DNA of 33,679 nucleotides from Rhodopirellula sp. (GTDB lineage Bacteria > Planctomycetota > Planctomycetia > Pirellulales > Pirellulaceae), in the NCBI GenBank assembly GCA_003513555.1, contig DOPG01000290.1, positions 1-33,679 on the forward strand. Reading direction: 5' to 3'. Positions 16,016 to 24,157 of this stretch are shown one piece after another (positions within the stretch are counted from its first letter, which is position 1; every line of letters starts with the position of its first letter). A program made the position numbers and the translations under genes. Under the pieces are notes generated by a model. It saw nothing but the letters and a program-made list of their open reading frames with translations. It was not told the origin of the DNA and searched no databases.

Positions 16016-17391
16016 TCTGTCGACTCAAGTTTTTCCCGGCCAAGGCTGTATTTCAGAAATTGTGTCAAGTCATTGAAGCGAAATCTGTAGCCGGACTCCG
16101 TTAGTTTGCTCGGCTTTACTCGCGTACTGGACAATAGCAATGCATCTGCCATTTCGCCCATCGCCGCCCGCAATGCGAACGCAGGGGCCGGAAAGAGTGC
16201 CGGCCGGCCAATTACACTCCCCAATGTTTTTGCAAATCCTGCATTAGTAATCGGATCGCTCGAAACAAAGTTCACCGGCCCTGACAAGGAGGATTCAGCA
16301 ATCGCGTGATAAATCGCGCCGAGCACATCGTCTAATGCGATCCAACTCCACCACTGCCTTCCGTTACCAAGTGAACCTCCTGCAAATTTCGCTGGAGTCA
16401 GCATTTTTTGCAACGCGCCACCTTTGGGTGAAAGCACCAAACCAAAACGAGCATTGACAACGCGAATCCCTGCATCAACTGCGGGCTGACAGGCACTTTC
16501 CCATTCGCGGGCAACATCAGCTAGAAAGTCATCTCCCAAGTCCGATGACTCATCAAGTAGTTCGCCACCACGACTACCGTAGATACCTGTTGCTGAAGCG
16601 CAAATCAGCACCTGAGGCCTCGGATCAAGCTTCGCTAATGATTCGCACAGCGAGCGAGTCTTCTGCACGCGACTTTCCCGGATTTGACGCTTGGTCTCGT
16701 CGGTCCATCGCCCTGACGCAATCGGCTTGCCGGCTAGGTGAACAACTACGTCGGCATCTGCTAATTTCTCTGCCTCACCTGACCACGCCGCGATCGTGCC
16801 TGGACCCGAACCCGCGTCTCCGCTGGCCTTACGGACGATCGGAATCACTTCATGTCCGAGTAGCGTCAGCAGTGCTCCAAGTTGCTTCCCAACCAATCCC
16901 GTACTGCCCGAAATGGCAACACGCTTCAATCCCAGAGGGTGATCAGCCTGTAGAGTCAAATCATCACGAGTGACACGATGCCGATAGGCAAACATCGACT
17001 CGATTTTTCCGAGTGCGATCTTGCTTCCTAGCAGGCTACCAATCGCACCAAACGGCACCTCAAACCCAATTTCATCAGTCAGCGATGAATGCTCACCAAC
17101 GGTCTCGAATTGATGTCGGTGACGCCACTGGGCAAACGGCCCAGAGAGTTGAGTGTCGGCAAACAGACGTGGAGGCTCATAAACCGTGTGCTGAGCAACC
17201 CACCGTATCGGCACACCGAAGGCGGATGTTTTCAGCACCACCTCGCTACCAACGGCGAGACTGTTGTCCGATCTCTCCACTTCAACAGATTCCCACGGAG
17301 GTACCAATCTTTGCAAAGCCCCCGGGCGTTCGTGGTACGCAAATGCATCTTCCACCGATACCGGGAGTGGGGAGGATGCTACATATTTCAT
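16012..17391 (-). CDS. SRPBCC domain fused to TIGR01777-type NAD(P)-dependent epimerase/reductase (YfcH-like)
   Basis: The 459-residue protein has two parts. Residues 1-150 form an SRPBCC/cyclase-dehydrase-like ligand-binding domain (SSPLPVSVEDAFAYHERPG at the start). Residues about 155-455 are an extended short-chain dehydrogenase with the GSTGLVG nucleotide loop at 162-168. Blocks VVHLAGKPIASGRW and ICASATGIYGSRG are typical of the TIGR01777/YfcH family. The fusion is known in bacteria; the substrate is not established. The SRPBCC part may capture a hydrophobic ligand for the reductase. The ATG at 17391 fits the domain start. A short dyad (17397-17412) lies only a few bases before it. The stop overlaps the start of the four-helix membrane protein gene. 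Confidence 0.9.
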   Translation of the reverse strand: MKYVASSPLPVSVEDAFAYHERPGALQRLVPPWESVEVERSDNSLAVGSEVVLKTSAFGVPIRWVAQHTVYEPPRLFADTQLSGPFAQWRHRHQFETVGEHSSLTDEIGFEVPFGAIGSLLGSKIALGKIESMFAYRHRVTRDDLTLQADHPLGLKRVAISGSTGLVGKQLGALLTLLGHEVIPIVRKASGDAGSGPGTIAAWSGEAEKLADADVVVHLAGKPIASGRWTDETKRQIRESRVQKTRSLCESLAKLDPRPQVLICASATGIYGSRGGELLDESSDLGDDFLADVAREWESACQPAVDAGIRVVNARFGLVLSPKGGALQKMLTPAKFAGGSLGNGRQWWSWIALDDVLGAIYHAIAESSLSGPVNFVSSDPITNAGFAKTLGSVIGRPALFPAPAFALRAAMGEMADALLLSSTRVKPSKLTESGYRFRFNDLTQFLKYSLGREKLESTE

Positions 17392-17396
17392 GACTT

Positions 17397-17412
17397 ACTC
17401 ATATGTGTGAGT
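17397..17412 (-). promoter_or_regulatory. Small dyad close to the start of the epimerase fusion gene
   Basis: ACTCA (17397-17401) and TGAGT (17408-17412) flank a 6-base loop, ending 5 bases before the ATG at 17391. The only weak SD-like bases (GAG) lie in the stem, so folding could hide the ribosome site. A chance short palindrome is equally plausible. Confidence 0.25.
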
Positions 17413-17471
17413 TCTCGCGACTTTCACGTGCGGGTATTATTGCCTTGGGTCAAGCAATTCAAATCTGCCCG

Positions 17472-19352
17472 TCATTTATTCCAATGGCCGAAACGATTTT
17501 TCTTTTCGGCAGGTGCCCTCTGCTCCTTGGCATCCAGTGTGGAAATCCCCTCGCTATACAACATTTCCCCGCTATAGCCGTCATAAAACGTGACAACCAC
17601 CTGAGGCTCATCGTAGGCCACGAATTGATACCCAGACCCTGCCGGTCGCCCAGCCTTGACGATGTTGTTGACCGAGATCACCGAATAAACGGTATGCCGT
17701 TGCCGCAGATAATGCACATTGTCGGGATAGCCCCCCAGCCATTTGATCTTGATAGTGCGTCCTTCACTATCAAACCAACCTCCCAAAGGAGGTAAACCTG
17801 CCGTCCCAATAGGGTGATTGGCAGAATTCACGGGTGACACAAGAAACTCCCAAACATTGTCGGTGATCTGAGCTGCCACAGGATGATGCACATCCCCGGT
17901 AAGTAACAATACAGGCTTCTCGATTTGATCCAACACCTTTGTCAGCTCTTCACGCTCATGTACATAGCCACAATAACCATCTCCTTTCGATTCAGTGCTC
18001 TCGCCTCGCATGTGATAAGCGCTGTGGTAGATGAACCATGGATCGGGTGAGACCACGAATAAAAATTCGGCATCACTCCTGGTCACCGTTTCAATGAACC
18101 ACTTTTTCTGCACATCACCCAAAACATGTCGGTCTTCATCTTGAGCATACGCGACCCCCTTGAACTTGCTTCTTTCACCTCTTGTATCAAGAAAAACAAA
18201 GTGGCAATTCCCCACAACTTTGTCGAAGTAGTGATGAGTGCCGATGCTGTAGGGAGCCCGGCCAGCAACTTTTGCAGCTGGCTCAATTTGCAAGTGAGTC
18301 GCATCAATGACCCGCTTCACCCGATAGACGCCTGAGTTCTTTCCGCCACGGGTCCCGACAGGTGGCTTGGCAGCCCCCTTCATGTACGGACCAATATGCA
18401 ATGTGCTGACCTGACCCAAATCCAACTTGCTGAAATCAGCCTGAGAATCGTGCAGGACATTGGAATTCTTCTCCAAATCCCCTGTCCCGAACCGCACCGG
18501 CATTCGCTGCTCATGATCACCGTTCGCCCAGTCAGCATAGTACTGCCAGACACGGATCGCGGGATCACGCACAAGGTAGTTACCATCCCCCAGTCCAACC
18601 TCCCCGCTGCCATCAATGTTATCGGTCACCTCATGATCGTTGTACATCGTCAACATCGGCACGTAACGCAATAAGCGATTGAGAGAACGCCCGCGTTCCA
18701 GATAGAGTTTGTAATTGTTCTGTATCCCAGCCGCCGTGCCGTCAAGTGTCTCTTCGTAGCTGTAGTCCCCGTTCACAATATGAAACGAAACACGATCTCG
18801 ATGTTTTTCCCAAATCGTATTGAAGGCGGGCGGGTTTGGATAAATCCCGTACGTTTTGCCAGGCGATCGCTGCCGCTGACAAGCACCAATTGAGAAACTG
18901 AAATTGAACTTACCCTGAGGATTGAACGAATGAGCATAACTATGCTTACCCGGTAGAGTTCGAAACGTGGGCCATGGATCCTTAAATTCGGATCGCAAGT
19001 CGATGATCTCACCGTCAACACGAATGGCGTACGCGTATTCCGTATTGGGAAGCAAATCACCAACCTCAACAAATCCAGTAAAGTCCTCGGCAGACAAAGT
19101 TCGCCCAAGGTATACCTCAGCGTTTTCAAACGGTGGACGATGAGGACGAACCAAAACTTCAAACTCAAGCTCCGATTCAGCTCGTAACCAGATGCGGACT
19201 GAATCCTCTGTGACATCGCCAAGCACCGGTCCGTGCGTCACGGCCGTGCTCTGACGCGGAACAACATGATTCGCCACCGGATCGGGCCAACTCAAATCCT
19301 GTGCCCCAGCAATCACAGGCAAGCAAACAAAAACACTCAAGATCGATTTCAT
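17472..19352 (-). CDS. Exported PhoD-like alkaline phosphatase/phosphodiesterase (calcineurin-like metallophosphatase)
   Basis: I choose the ATG at 19352 (626 residues): it has GAGG at 19358-19361 with a 5-base spacer, whereas the longer frame uses a GTG at 19370. A signal peptide covers about 1-17 (MKSILSVFV...GAQ). The N-terminal Ig-like domain begins near THGPVLGDVTEDSVRIWLRA (39-58), typical of PhoD. The metallophosphatase core has GDYSYE at 195-200, NDHE at 238-241 and the later LLTGDVHHP. PhoD enzymes are periplasmic or extracellular phosphomonoesterases and diesterases, usually for phosphate scavenging. It lacks an obvious Tat motif. A segment of about 90 residues between NDHE and DTRGER is longer than in small PhoD proteins. 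The gene follows the DUF1501 gene after a 332-base gap, so it may have its own promoter. Confidence 0.88.
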   Translation of the reverse strand: MKSILSVFVCLPVIAGAQDLSWPDPVANHVVPRQSTAVTHGPVLGDVTEDSVRIWLRAESELEFEVLVRPHRPPFENAEVYLGRTLSAEDFTGFVEVGDLLPNTEYAYAIRVDGEIIDLRSEFKDPWPTFRTLPGKHSYAHSFNPQGKFNFSFSIGACQRQRSPGKTYGIYPNPPAFNTIWEKHRDRVSFHIVNGDYSYEETLDGTAAGIQNNYKLYLERGRSLNRLLRYVPMLTMYNDHEVTDNIDGSGEVGLGDGNYLVRDPAIRVWQYYADWANGDHEQRMPVRFGTGDLEKNSNVLHDSQADFSKLDLGQVSTLHIGPYMKGAAKPPVGTRGGKNSGVYRVKRVIDATHLQIEPAAKVAGRAPYSIGTHHYFDKVVGNCHFVFLDTRGERSKFKGVAYAQDEDRHVLGDVQKKWFIETVTRSDAEFLFVVSPDPWFIYHSAYHMRGESTESKGDGYCGYVHEREELTKVLDQIEKPVLLLTGDVHHPVAAQITDNVWEFLVSPVNSANHPIGTAGLPPLGGWFDSEGRTIKIKWLGGYPDNVHYLRQRHTVYSVISVNNIVKAGRPAGSGYQFVAYDEPQVVVTFYDGYSGEMLYSEGISTLDAKEQRAPAEKKNRFGHWNK

Positions 19353-19684
19353 CAATGCCTCAATCCTCACTCTCTGTCGTACATCTCTTTACCAGAACCT
19401 CGCTGCTGCACAGCCTAGACACCACATCATGGCCACTTTATCAGGTTAGGCCTTCGCAGGAACAATCCTGCATCTGAACAAAACAACCAAGCGTCTTCCC
19501 AACAGCGTGAAACGGACGTCGCGTTTGCCCAGTTCTCTGTAGACTCGTAACAATACACTAAAGATGGATTGCACGAGCCATGAAGGCAAGAACTGAGAAC
19601 GCGAGTACAAACGGCGTTATGCACAATGCTAATCTCAGCCCGACACCACCGCTGTCAACAATGAAGATCCGAATCATCCAACGA
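19353..19684 (-). other. 332-base intergenic region upstream of the PhoD-like gene
   Basis: The region holds the PhoD ribosome site (GAGG at 19358-19361) and a compact hairpin, GCAGGA (19456-19461) with TCCTGC (19466-19471) and a 4-base loop. No T run follows, so it is a weak terminator candidate for the DUF1501 gene. Small frames here show no family features. I cannot assign a promoter box. Confidence 0.4.
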
Positions 19685-21013
19685 CTAGCTGTCAAGAATT
19701 GCCTTGATGGGCTTTCCTTCACTACGTTTCATGGGACGCCCGATCGGCGTCTCCAATTCTTCTTCGAAGTCAACATCTAACGCGGTCAAAATGGTTGCAT
19801 GCAGGTCACCTACCGTTACCGGATCTACGATGTCAGCCATTGGCTTGTCAGGATCAAGTGTTGGTTTTCCGGCAGTCTCACCATGCACCGCGCCCCTGCG
19901 AATTCCGCAGCCTGCCAGGAGAACAGAAAAACCGTGCGGCCAATGATCACGCCCCTCAGCGGGATTAATCGTGGGCGTACGTCCGAATTCTCCTCCGCAC
20001 ACAACGAGCGTTGAATCGAGCAGGTCCCGCTCCTCAAGACGCTTCAAGAGCGCCGACAGCGCTGGGTCAAGTTTGTCACATGCAGATGACTGCAACGAGT
20101 GATTCGTGATGTGGGAGTCCCAACCACCAAGTGAAACCTCAACACAGCGGGCCCCCACTTCAATTAGGCGTGAGGCTGCCAGCGCGCCACGGCCGAATGC
20201 ACTATCACCAAACGATTCCCGCACCTCTTTTGGCTCAGATGAGACTTCAAACGCGTCCAACTGCTGACTGGACATCATTCGCATCGCACCATCAGTCACG
20301 GTGCGGTGTAGCGTCCTTGTTTTTTCCAACTGCTGCAGCCGTCCTCTTTGAAATTCACTCTCTACAACATCATAAAGATCAGCGATTCGCTGTTGGAAAC
20401 GAGGCTCGGGCACGGAACGCCGTATATCGGGGACTGGCTGAGCAGGATCGTAGATTTTGAACGCATCGTACCCCGCACCCAAATACCCCCCACGACCCGG
20501 AAAGCCACTTGGCACGATTGAAATATGGCGTGGAATATCGGCCCCACCCTGATCTGCGTGACACAACACAGCACCCACAGAGGGATGCTTCAAGGTAGGA
20601 TCGGGGCGATAACCTGTCTTGATGTTGTAGACCGCACGTTCGTGATCGCCTTCTTTACTTGTGACACTGCGGATTAGCGATGCTAGATGCATCTGCTCAG
20701 CGGTCTGCGGTAGCAGGTCAGAAATTTTCAATCCTTTGACAGATGTATTGATCGACGATGAATCTCCACCATACATCCCACCGGGATGTGGATCAAAAGT
20801 TTCCAGTTGGCTGGGACCTCCCTGCAACCACAGCAGGATAACGCTCTTCGGCTTCGCTGTATCCGTCAGTCCCTGCTCATCCGCCCACGCCAATCTCCGG
20901 GCGATGGCAGACATCATCAGGCCTCCACCGCCAGCTCCCAGCAGCGTACGACGCGACAGATGAACCCGCGGATCACAAAAGGGATCGCGATTGAGCTGGT
21001 CATTTACAGTCAT
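19685..21013 (-). CDS. DUF1501 (sulfatase-like) protein with Tat signal
   Basis: The ATG at 21013 (442 residues) has GAGG at 21022-21025 with an 8-base spacer and starts just after the upstream stop; a longer frame to 21052 would overlap that gene. The N-terminus carries a twin-arginine signal (LSRRTLLGAG, then a hydrophobic stretch ending near LAWA), so the protein is probably exported folded. The body has family hallmarks: SVILLWLQGGPSQLETFDPHP, a late GGEFGRTPTINP block, and GRDHWPHGFSVLLAG. DUF1501 proteins share the alkaline phosphatase/sulfatase-like fold and are expanded in planctomycetes, nearly always paired with a DUF1549/DUF1553 protein as here. Their biochemical role is unproven. 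Confidence 0.92.
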   Translation of the reverse strand: MTVNDQLNRDPFCDPRVHLSRRTLLGAGGGGLMMSAIARRLAWADEQGLTDTAKPKSVILLWLQGGPSQLETFDPHPGGMYGGDSSSINTSVKGLKISDLLPQTAEQMHLASLIRSVTSKEGDHERAVYNIKTGYRPDPTLKHPSVGAVLCHADQGGADIPRHISIVPSGFPGRGGYLGAGYDAFKIYDPAQPVPDIRRSVPEPRFQQRIADLYDVVESEFQRGRLQQLEKTRTLHRTVTDGAMRMMSSQQLDAFEVSSEPKEVRESFGDSAFGRGALAASRLIEVGARCVEVSLGGWDSHITNHSLQSSACDKLDPALSALLKRLEERDLLDSTLVVCGGEFGRTPTINPAEGRDHWPHGFSVLLAGCGIRRGAVHGETAGKPTLDPDKPMADIVDPVTVGDLHATILTALDVDFEEELETPIGRPMKRSEGKPIKAILDS

Positions 21014-21039
21014 GGGAAGAGCCTCAGCATTCCTGTTAA

Positions 21040-22752
21040 TCAATGATTCCACGCCAGTTCACTGCTATTCAACAAGACCCAGACGAGATCCTCTGTCGCC
21101 TTTTCCGCATTATCTGAGCAGTCAATCCTCGAAACGAAATGTTTCTTCTCAGACGGTGTTGGATAACGATTGAGCGCAGACAAATACAACAGGTCCACAA
21201 TCTGCGAAGTGTCATTCGCAAACATCCGGACGTGCGCCGATGCATTTAACAGCGGATTTGATTCTACCAAATCACGTAAAAGCTTACCGTTCATCATCAG
21301 CAGTCGCTGTGTAATGGTAATGCTTTCACTAGTAAATTCATCTTCACCGATGTCGCCATACTGCGTGACGAAATCGTTCGTACCCGTCAGGGTCTGCAAC
21401 TGTAGAAAGAGTGATGATTCACGATCAGTCGTTTTAATTCTTGCCGCCTGTATGATGGCACCTGCTACCTGCTCGGGGCGAAGGCGAACAAGTGGGAAGA
21501 CAGCAAAATTTTGCTCATGTTCCGAATTGATTTCAAAGTCCGCTCTACTATCAGCTCGAAACGCTTCGGATGCAGCAATCACGCGGATCAGTCTTCGCAA
21601 ATCGAAACCATGTGCAACAAAATCTCGCGCCAACAAATCCATCATCGGGTGACACGGCTCATCGAGAGGTAAGTTATCGACTGATTCACCCATCGATCGC
21701 CCAAACATCAACGCCCAAACGTGACTGACAGTCGCACGTGCCGCCTGAATATTTTCTGGATGCGTAACCCAAGCCGCTAAACGTGCACGCGGCTTGCCCT
21801 TTTCGGGTAACAGTTCTGGCAAGAAAGGAACCGCAACCTGCACATCCGTTTCTTCGGCGTCATTGAGGTACTTGTAGGCGTATTCGACTTCACCATCACG
21901 CACCCCCTGCAACCCATTGGTCTTTGCACTGGTGAAGAAGGCAGCAAGCTGATGAAAATCCTGCTGCGTACCTTCTCGCAAATCCGACTCCTCACCAAGG
22001 TTCACATTACCTAAGAAATCGTTGTGACATTGAAGACAATCAATCCGTAACCCAAGGAAGACTCGCGAGGTGCGAGCTGCCAGTCGGATGGGGTCCGCCT
22101 TTCCGTCATTGCTGTCGAAAGTAGCTGTCAAAAAATTTACCTGTGGCTTGTCGGTCCAAAGTCCTTCAGCAGTCAGAAGTTCGCGAACCATACGATCGTA
22201 ACGCTGATTTGACGCAAACACTTCTGCCAGCCAAATTCGAAACCTGCGTCGACGATAAACGATGAATTGCCCACCATCTGTGCCGACAAGAAATCTGGTC
22301 CAACGTTCAGCCCAATAATGATGAAAGCGTTGATCGGTTAGCAGATTTTCCAAGTGCGTACGTTCCCGCTTTGACTCTTCGATCTTCTCAAGACTTCGGA
22401 TCTCCTCCAATGACAAGCCGTTACCAACCAGAGCAAGCGATAGCCGGCGACAAATCGTCAGCCAGTCAGCTGGCTCGGCATAATCCAAACTGAGACTAGC
22501 CAACCGTTGCTGGCGTTCGACGTCGATCTCTTCAACTGAGGAACGAAGCGATTCCTGAATTCGATGGACTGCAGACATCGGATCAGAATCGACTACGTGA
22601 GAGCCGTTCATTGTCGCATCGGGGGAAGCATTTAGCTTTGACTGGCGAGTTCCCGACAAGCCTCCCACCAAGTATCCAAAAGCAAGCAGCACCAACAACC
22701 CAAACCAACTCCAACGGAGGCTAGTGGTCGCGCCATCACGAAGCTTGCTCAT
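21040..22752 (-). CDS. DUF1549/DUF1553 membrane-anchored protein with CxxCH motif
   Basis: The protein has 570 residues. A single N-terminal helix (about 16-34) anchors or exports it. The DUF1549 part (about 85-260) includes WAERWTRFLVG and ends in GLRIDCLQCHNDF; CLQCH at 239-243 is a heme-type CxxCH, although heme attachment in DUF1549 is not certain. The DUF1553 part follows (ARLAAWVTHPEN, FGRSMGESVDNLPLDEPCHP, LRPEQVAGAI) and the protein closes with the family ending VWVLLNSSELAWNH. It is shorter than many planctomycete homologues, which often carry an extra N-terminal cytochrome. The partner DUF1501 gene starts about 26 bases after its stop, so the two form an operon. A 68-codon frame ends in TGATG overlap with this start. 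Confidence 0.9.
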   Translation of the reverse strand: MSKLRDGATTSLRWSWFGLLVLLAFGYLVGGLSGTRQSKLNASPDATMNGSHVVDSDPMSAVHRIQESLRSSVEEIDVERQQRLASLSLDYAEPADWLTICRRLSLALVGNGLSLEEIRSLEKIEESKRERTHLENLLTDQRFHHYWAERWTRFLVGTDGGQFIVYRRRRFRIWLAEVFASNQRYDRMVRELLTAEGLWTDKPQVNFLTATFDSNDGKADPIRLAARTSRVFLGLRIDCLQCHNDFLGNVNLGEESDLREGTQQDFHQLAAFFTSAKTNGLQGVRDGEVEYAYKYLNDAEETDVQVAVPFLPELLPEKGKPRARLAAWVTHPENIQAARATVSHVWALMFGRSMGESVDNLPLDEPCHPMMDLLARDFVAHGFDLRRLIRVIAASEAFRADSRADFEINSEHEQNFAVFPLVRLRPEQVAGAIIQAARIKTTDRESSLFLQLQTLTGTNDFVTQYGDIGEDEFTSESITITQRLLMMNGKLLRDLVESNPLLNASAHVRMFANDTSQIVDLLYLSALNRYPTPSEKKHFVSRIDCSDNAEKATEDLVWVLLNSSELAWNH

Positions 22753-23035
22753 CAGTGATGATTCCCGATTGCGAGTACGACCACAAGTAGAAAGAAGTAG
22801 ATTCTGCCAAGAGGGACGCTTGCCTGATTAGCCGTCTCAAACGAACTCACTGACAACCCGATCTCATTAGCATAGCAGCATGAGAGCATTTTTCCAACGA
22901 AGTCGCCGCTATGAGCGTTTGCTACGGATCCACTCTGGACGTTGCTACGGAACAGCATTACGACGGAGCATCGGCAAGAAACACGCCACCTACGACGGGC
23001 GCAGAGCCACCAGGCAAGGCCTGCCCCTGCACTGG
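22753..23035 (-). other. 283-base intergenic region upstream of the DUF1549-DUF1501 operon
   Basis: It likely contains the operon promoter and the 3' end of the preceding oxidoreductase transcript. A minus-strand frame from an ATG at 22958 (68 codons, hydrophobic IYFFLLVVVLAIG near its end) stops at 22752-22754, sharing one base with the next ATG. It lacks a ribosome site, so I do not call it a gene. A GC-rich imperfect palindrome near 23010-23030 has no T run. Confidence 0.4.
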
Positions 23036-24055
23036 CTAACCGATGGTCTGCCTGACGGGGACCCGGGCGCCACCGGAATCCAGTGACTGCGTGATGGCAT
23101 CGAGTATCAAATGTGTATCAATCGCATTCTGCTGCCACTCAGTTAACGCCTGCTCACCGACCAACCGAGCAATCATCAGACGCTCCTGGCATCCTTCAAA
23201 CTCATGCCCTTCCACTAGCCCCGACGCATCATGAATCCAACATCGCGTGGCTCGCTCGGGCCAAGGACGGGTAAAATCATCACAGATCAGTGACGCGGCA
23301 CTTCCAGCAACTTCAAACCATTTGCGTGTCGCTGTATCGTAGCCGCACGAAATAGTTGCAGTCACGCCACTCCCCAACCAAAGCATCGCAGTCAAACGCT
23401 GAGGGACGTTTTCACGAATCACGACGTCAGCAGAAACTTCCAGAGGCATTCCAAGACTCGCAAAGCGAACCAAACCGCACGCGTACCAACCGAGGTCCAA
23501 AATACAGCCTCCACCCAGCGAAGCATCCAGTCGGTGGTCATCCGACTGAAAAGGCTGATAAAACGAAACAGCAGCACTTATATGTCCGATGTCGCCCAAC
23601 CTGCCGCTACGAATCCAGTCACGAAACGATTCGGTTCTCGGATGGTGCAACCACCCTGTTGCATCCAACCACCGCACACCTCCACTTCGACAGGCCACAT
23701 CGATCGAGACAGCTTGATCGGCAGTCAGTGCCAATGGCTTTTCACAGAGAACATGCAAACCACTCTCCGCAGCGGCGATTGCCCACTCAGCGTGCATAGA
23801 GGGAGGCAAAGAAATGTAGACGGCGTCGACATCTTCCCTCTGCAATAAAGCCTCGTAGCCCTCCACCGCGTTCGCGATTCCATACTGGTTAGCGTACCAA
23901 CTTGCTCGATCTCTCGCCCGACTTGCAATCGCGGTCACCGTCACGTTATCGGTTGACTGCAGGTCAGCGACCAACCGACGCGTGATTCGCCCGGTACCGA
24001 TCACCCCAAATCGAGTTTTCGATGATTGCTTAGCTTGAAGAGATTGATTAGACAT
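23036..24055 (-). CDS. Gfo/Idh/MocA family NAD(P)-dependent oxidoreductase
   Basis: The 339-residue protein starts with an NAD(P)-binding Rossmann fold (FGVIGTGRITRRL at about 16-28) and carries the family EKP motif at 105-107 (LCEKPLALTADQA). The C-terminal half has the expected beta-sheet domain with GGCILDLGWYACGLVRF, the segment where the catalytic Asp/His lie in relatives. These cytoplasmic enzymes oxidise or reduce sugars, inositols or similar alcohols. The sequence is close in style to the dihydrodiol dehydrogenase/glucose-fructose oxidoreductase branch. The gene lies about 100 bases after the transporter on the same strand and may share its transcript. The substrate cannot be read. 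Confidence 0.9.
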   Translation of the reverse strand: MSNQSLQAKQSSKTRFGVIGTGRITRRLVADLQSTDNVTVTAIASRARDRASWYANQYGIANAVEGYEALLQREDVDAVYISLPPSMHAEWAIAAAESGLHVLCEKPLALTADQAVSIDVACRSGGVRWLDATGWLHHPRTESFRDWIRSGRLGDIGHISAAVSFYQPFQSDDHRLDASLGGGCILDLGWYACGLVRFASLGMPLEVSADVVIRENVPQRLTAMLWLGSGVTATISCGYDTATRKWFEVAGSAASLICDDFTRPWPERATRCWIHDASGLVEGHEFEGCQERLMIARLVGEQALTEWQQNAIDTHLILDAITQSLDSGGARVPVRQTIG

Positions 24056-24157
24056 GAAGAAGTAGATGGGTCATGAAGTGGGGAGGGCTCGATACGGTCA
24101 CTCGCAACAAAAAAGAACGATTCACTCGTGTTTACAATGGCCAGTTTCAACGCGGAG

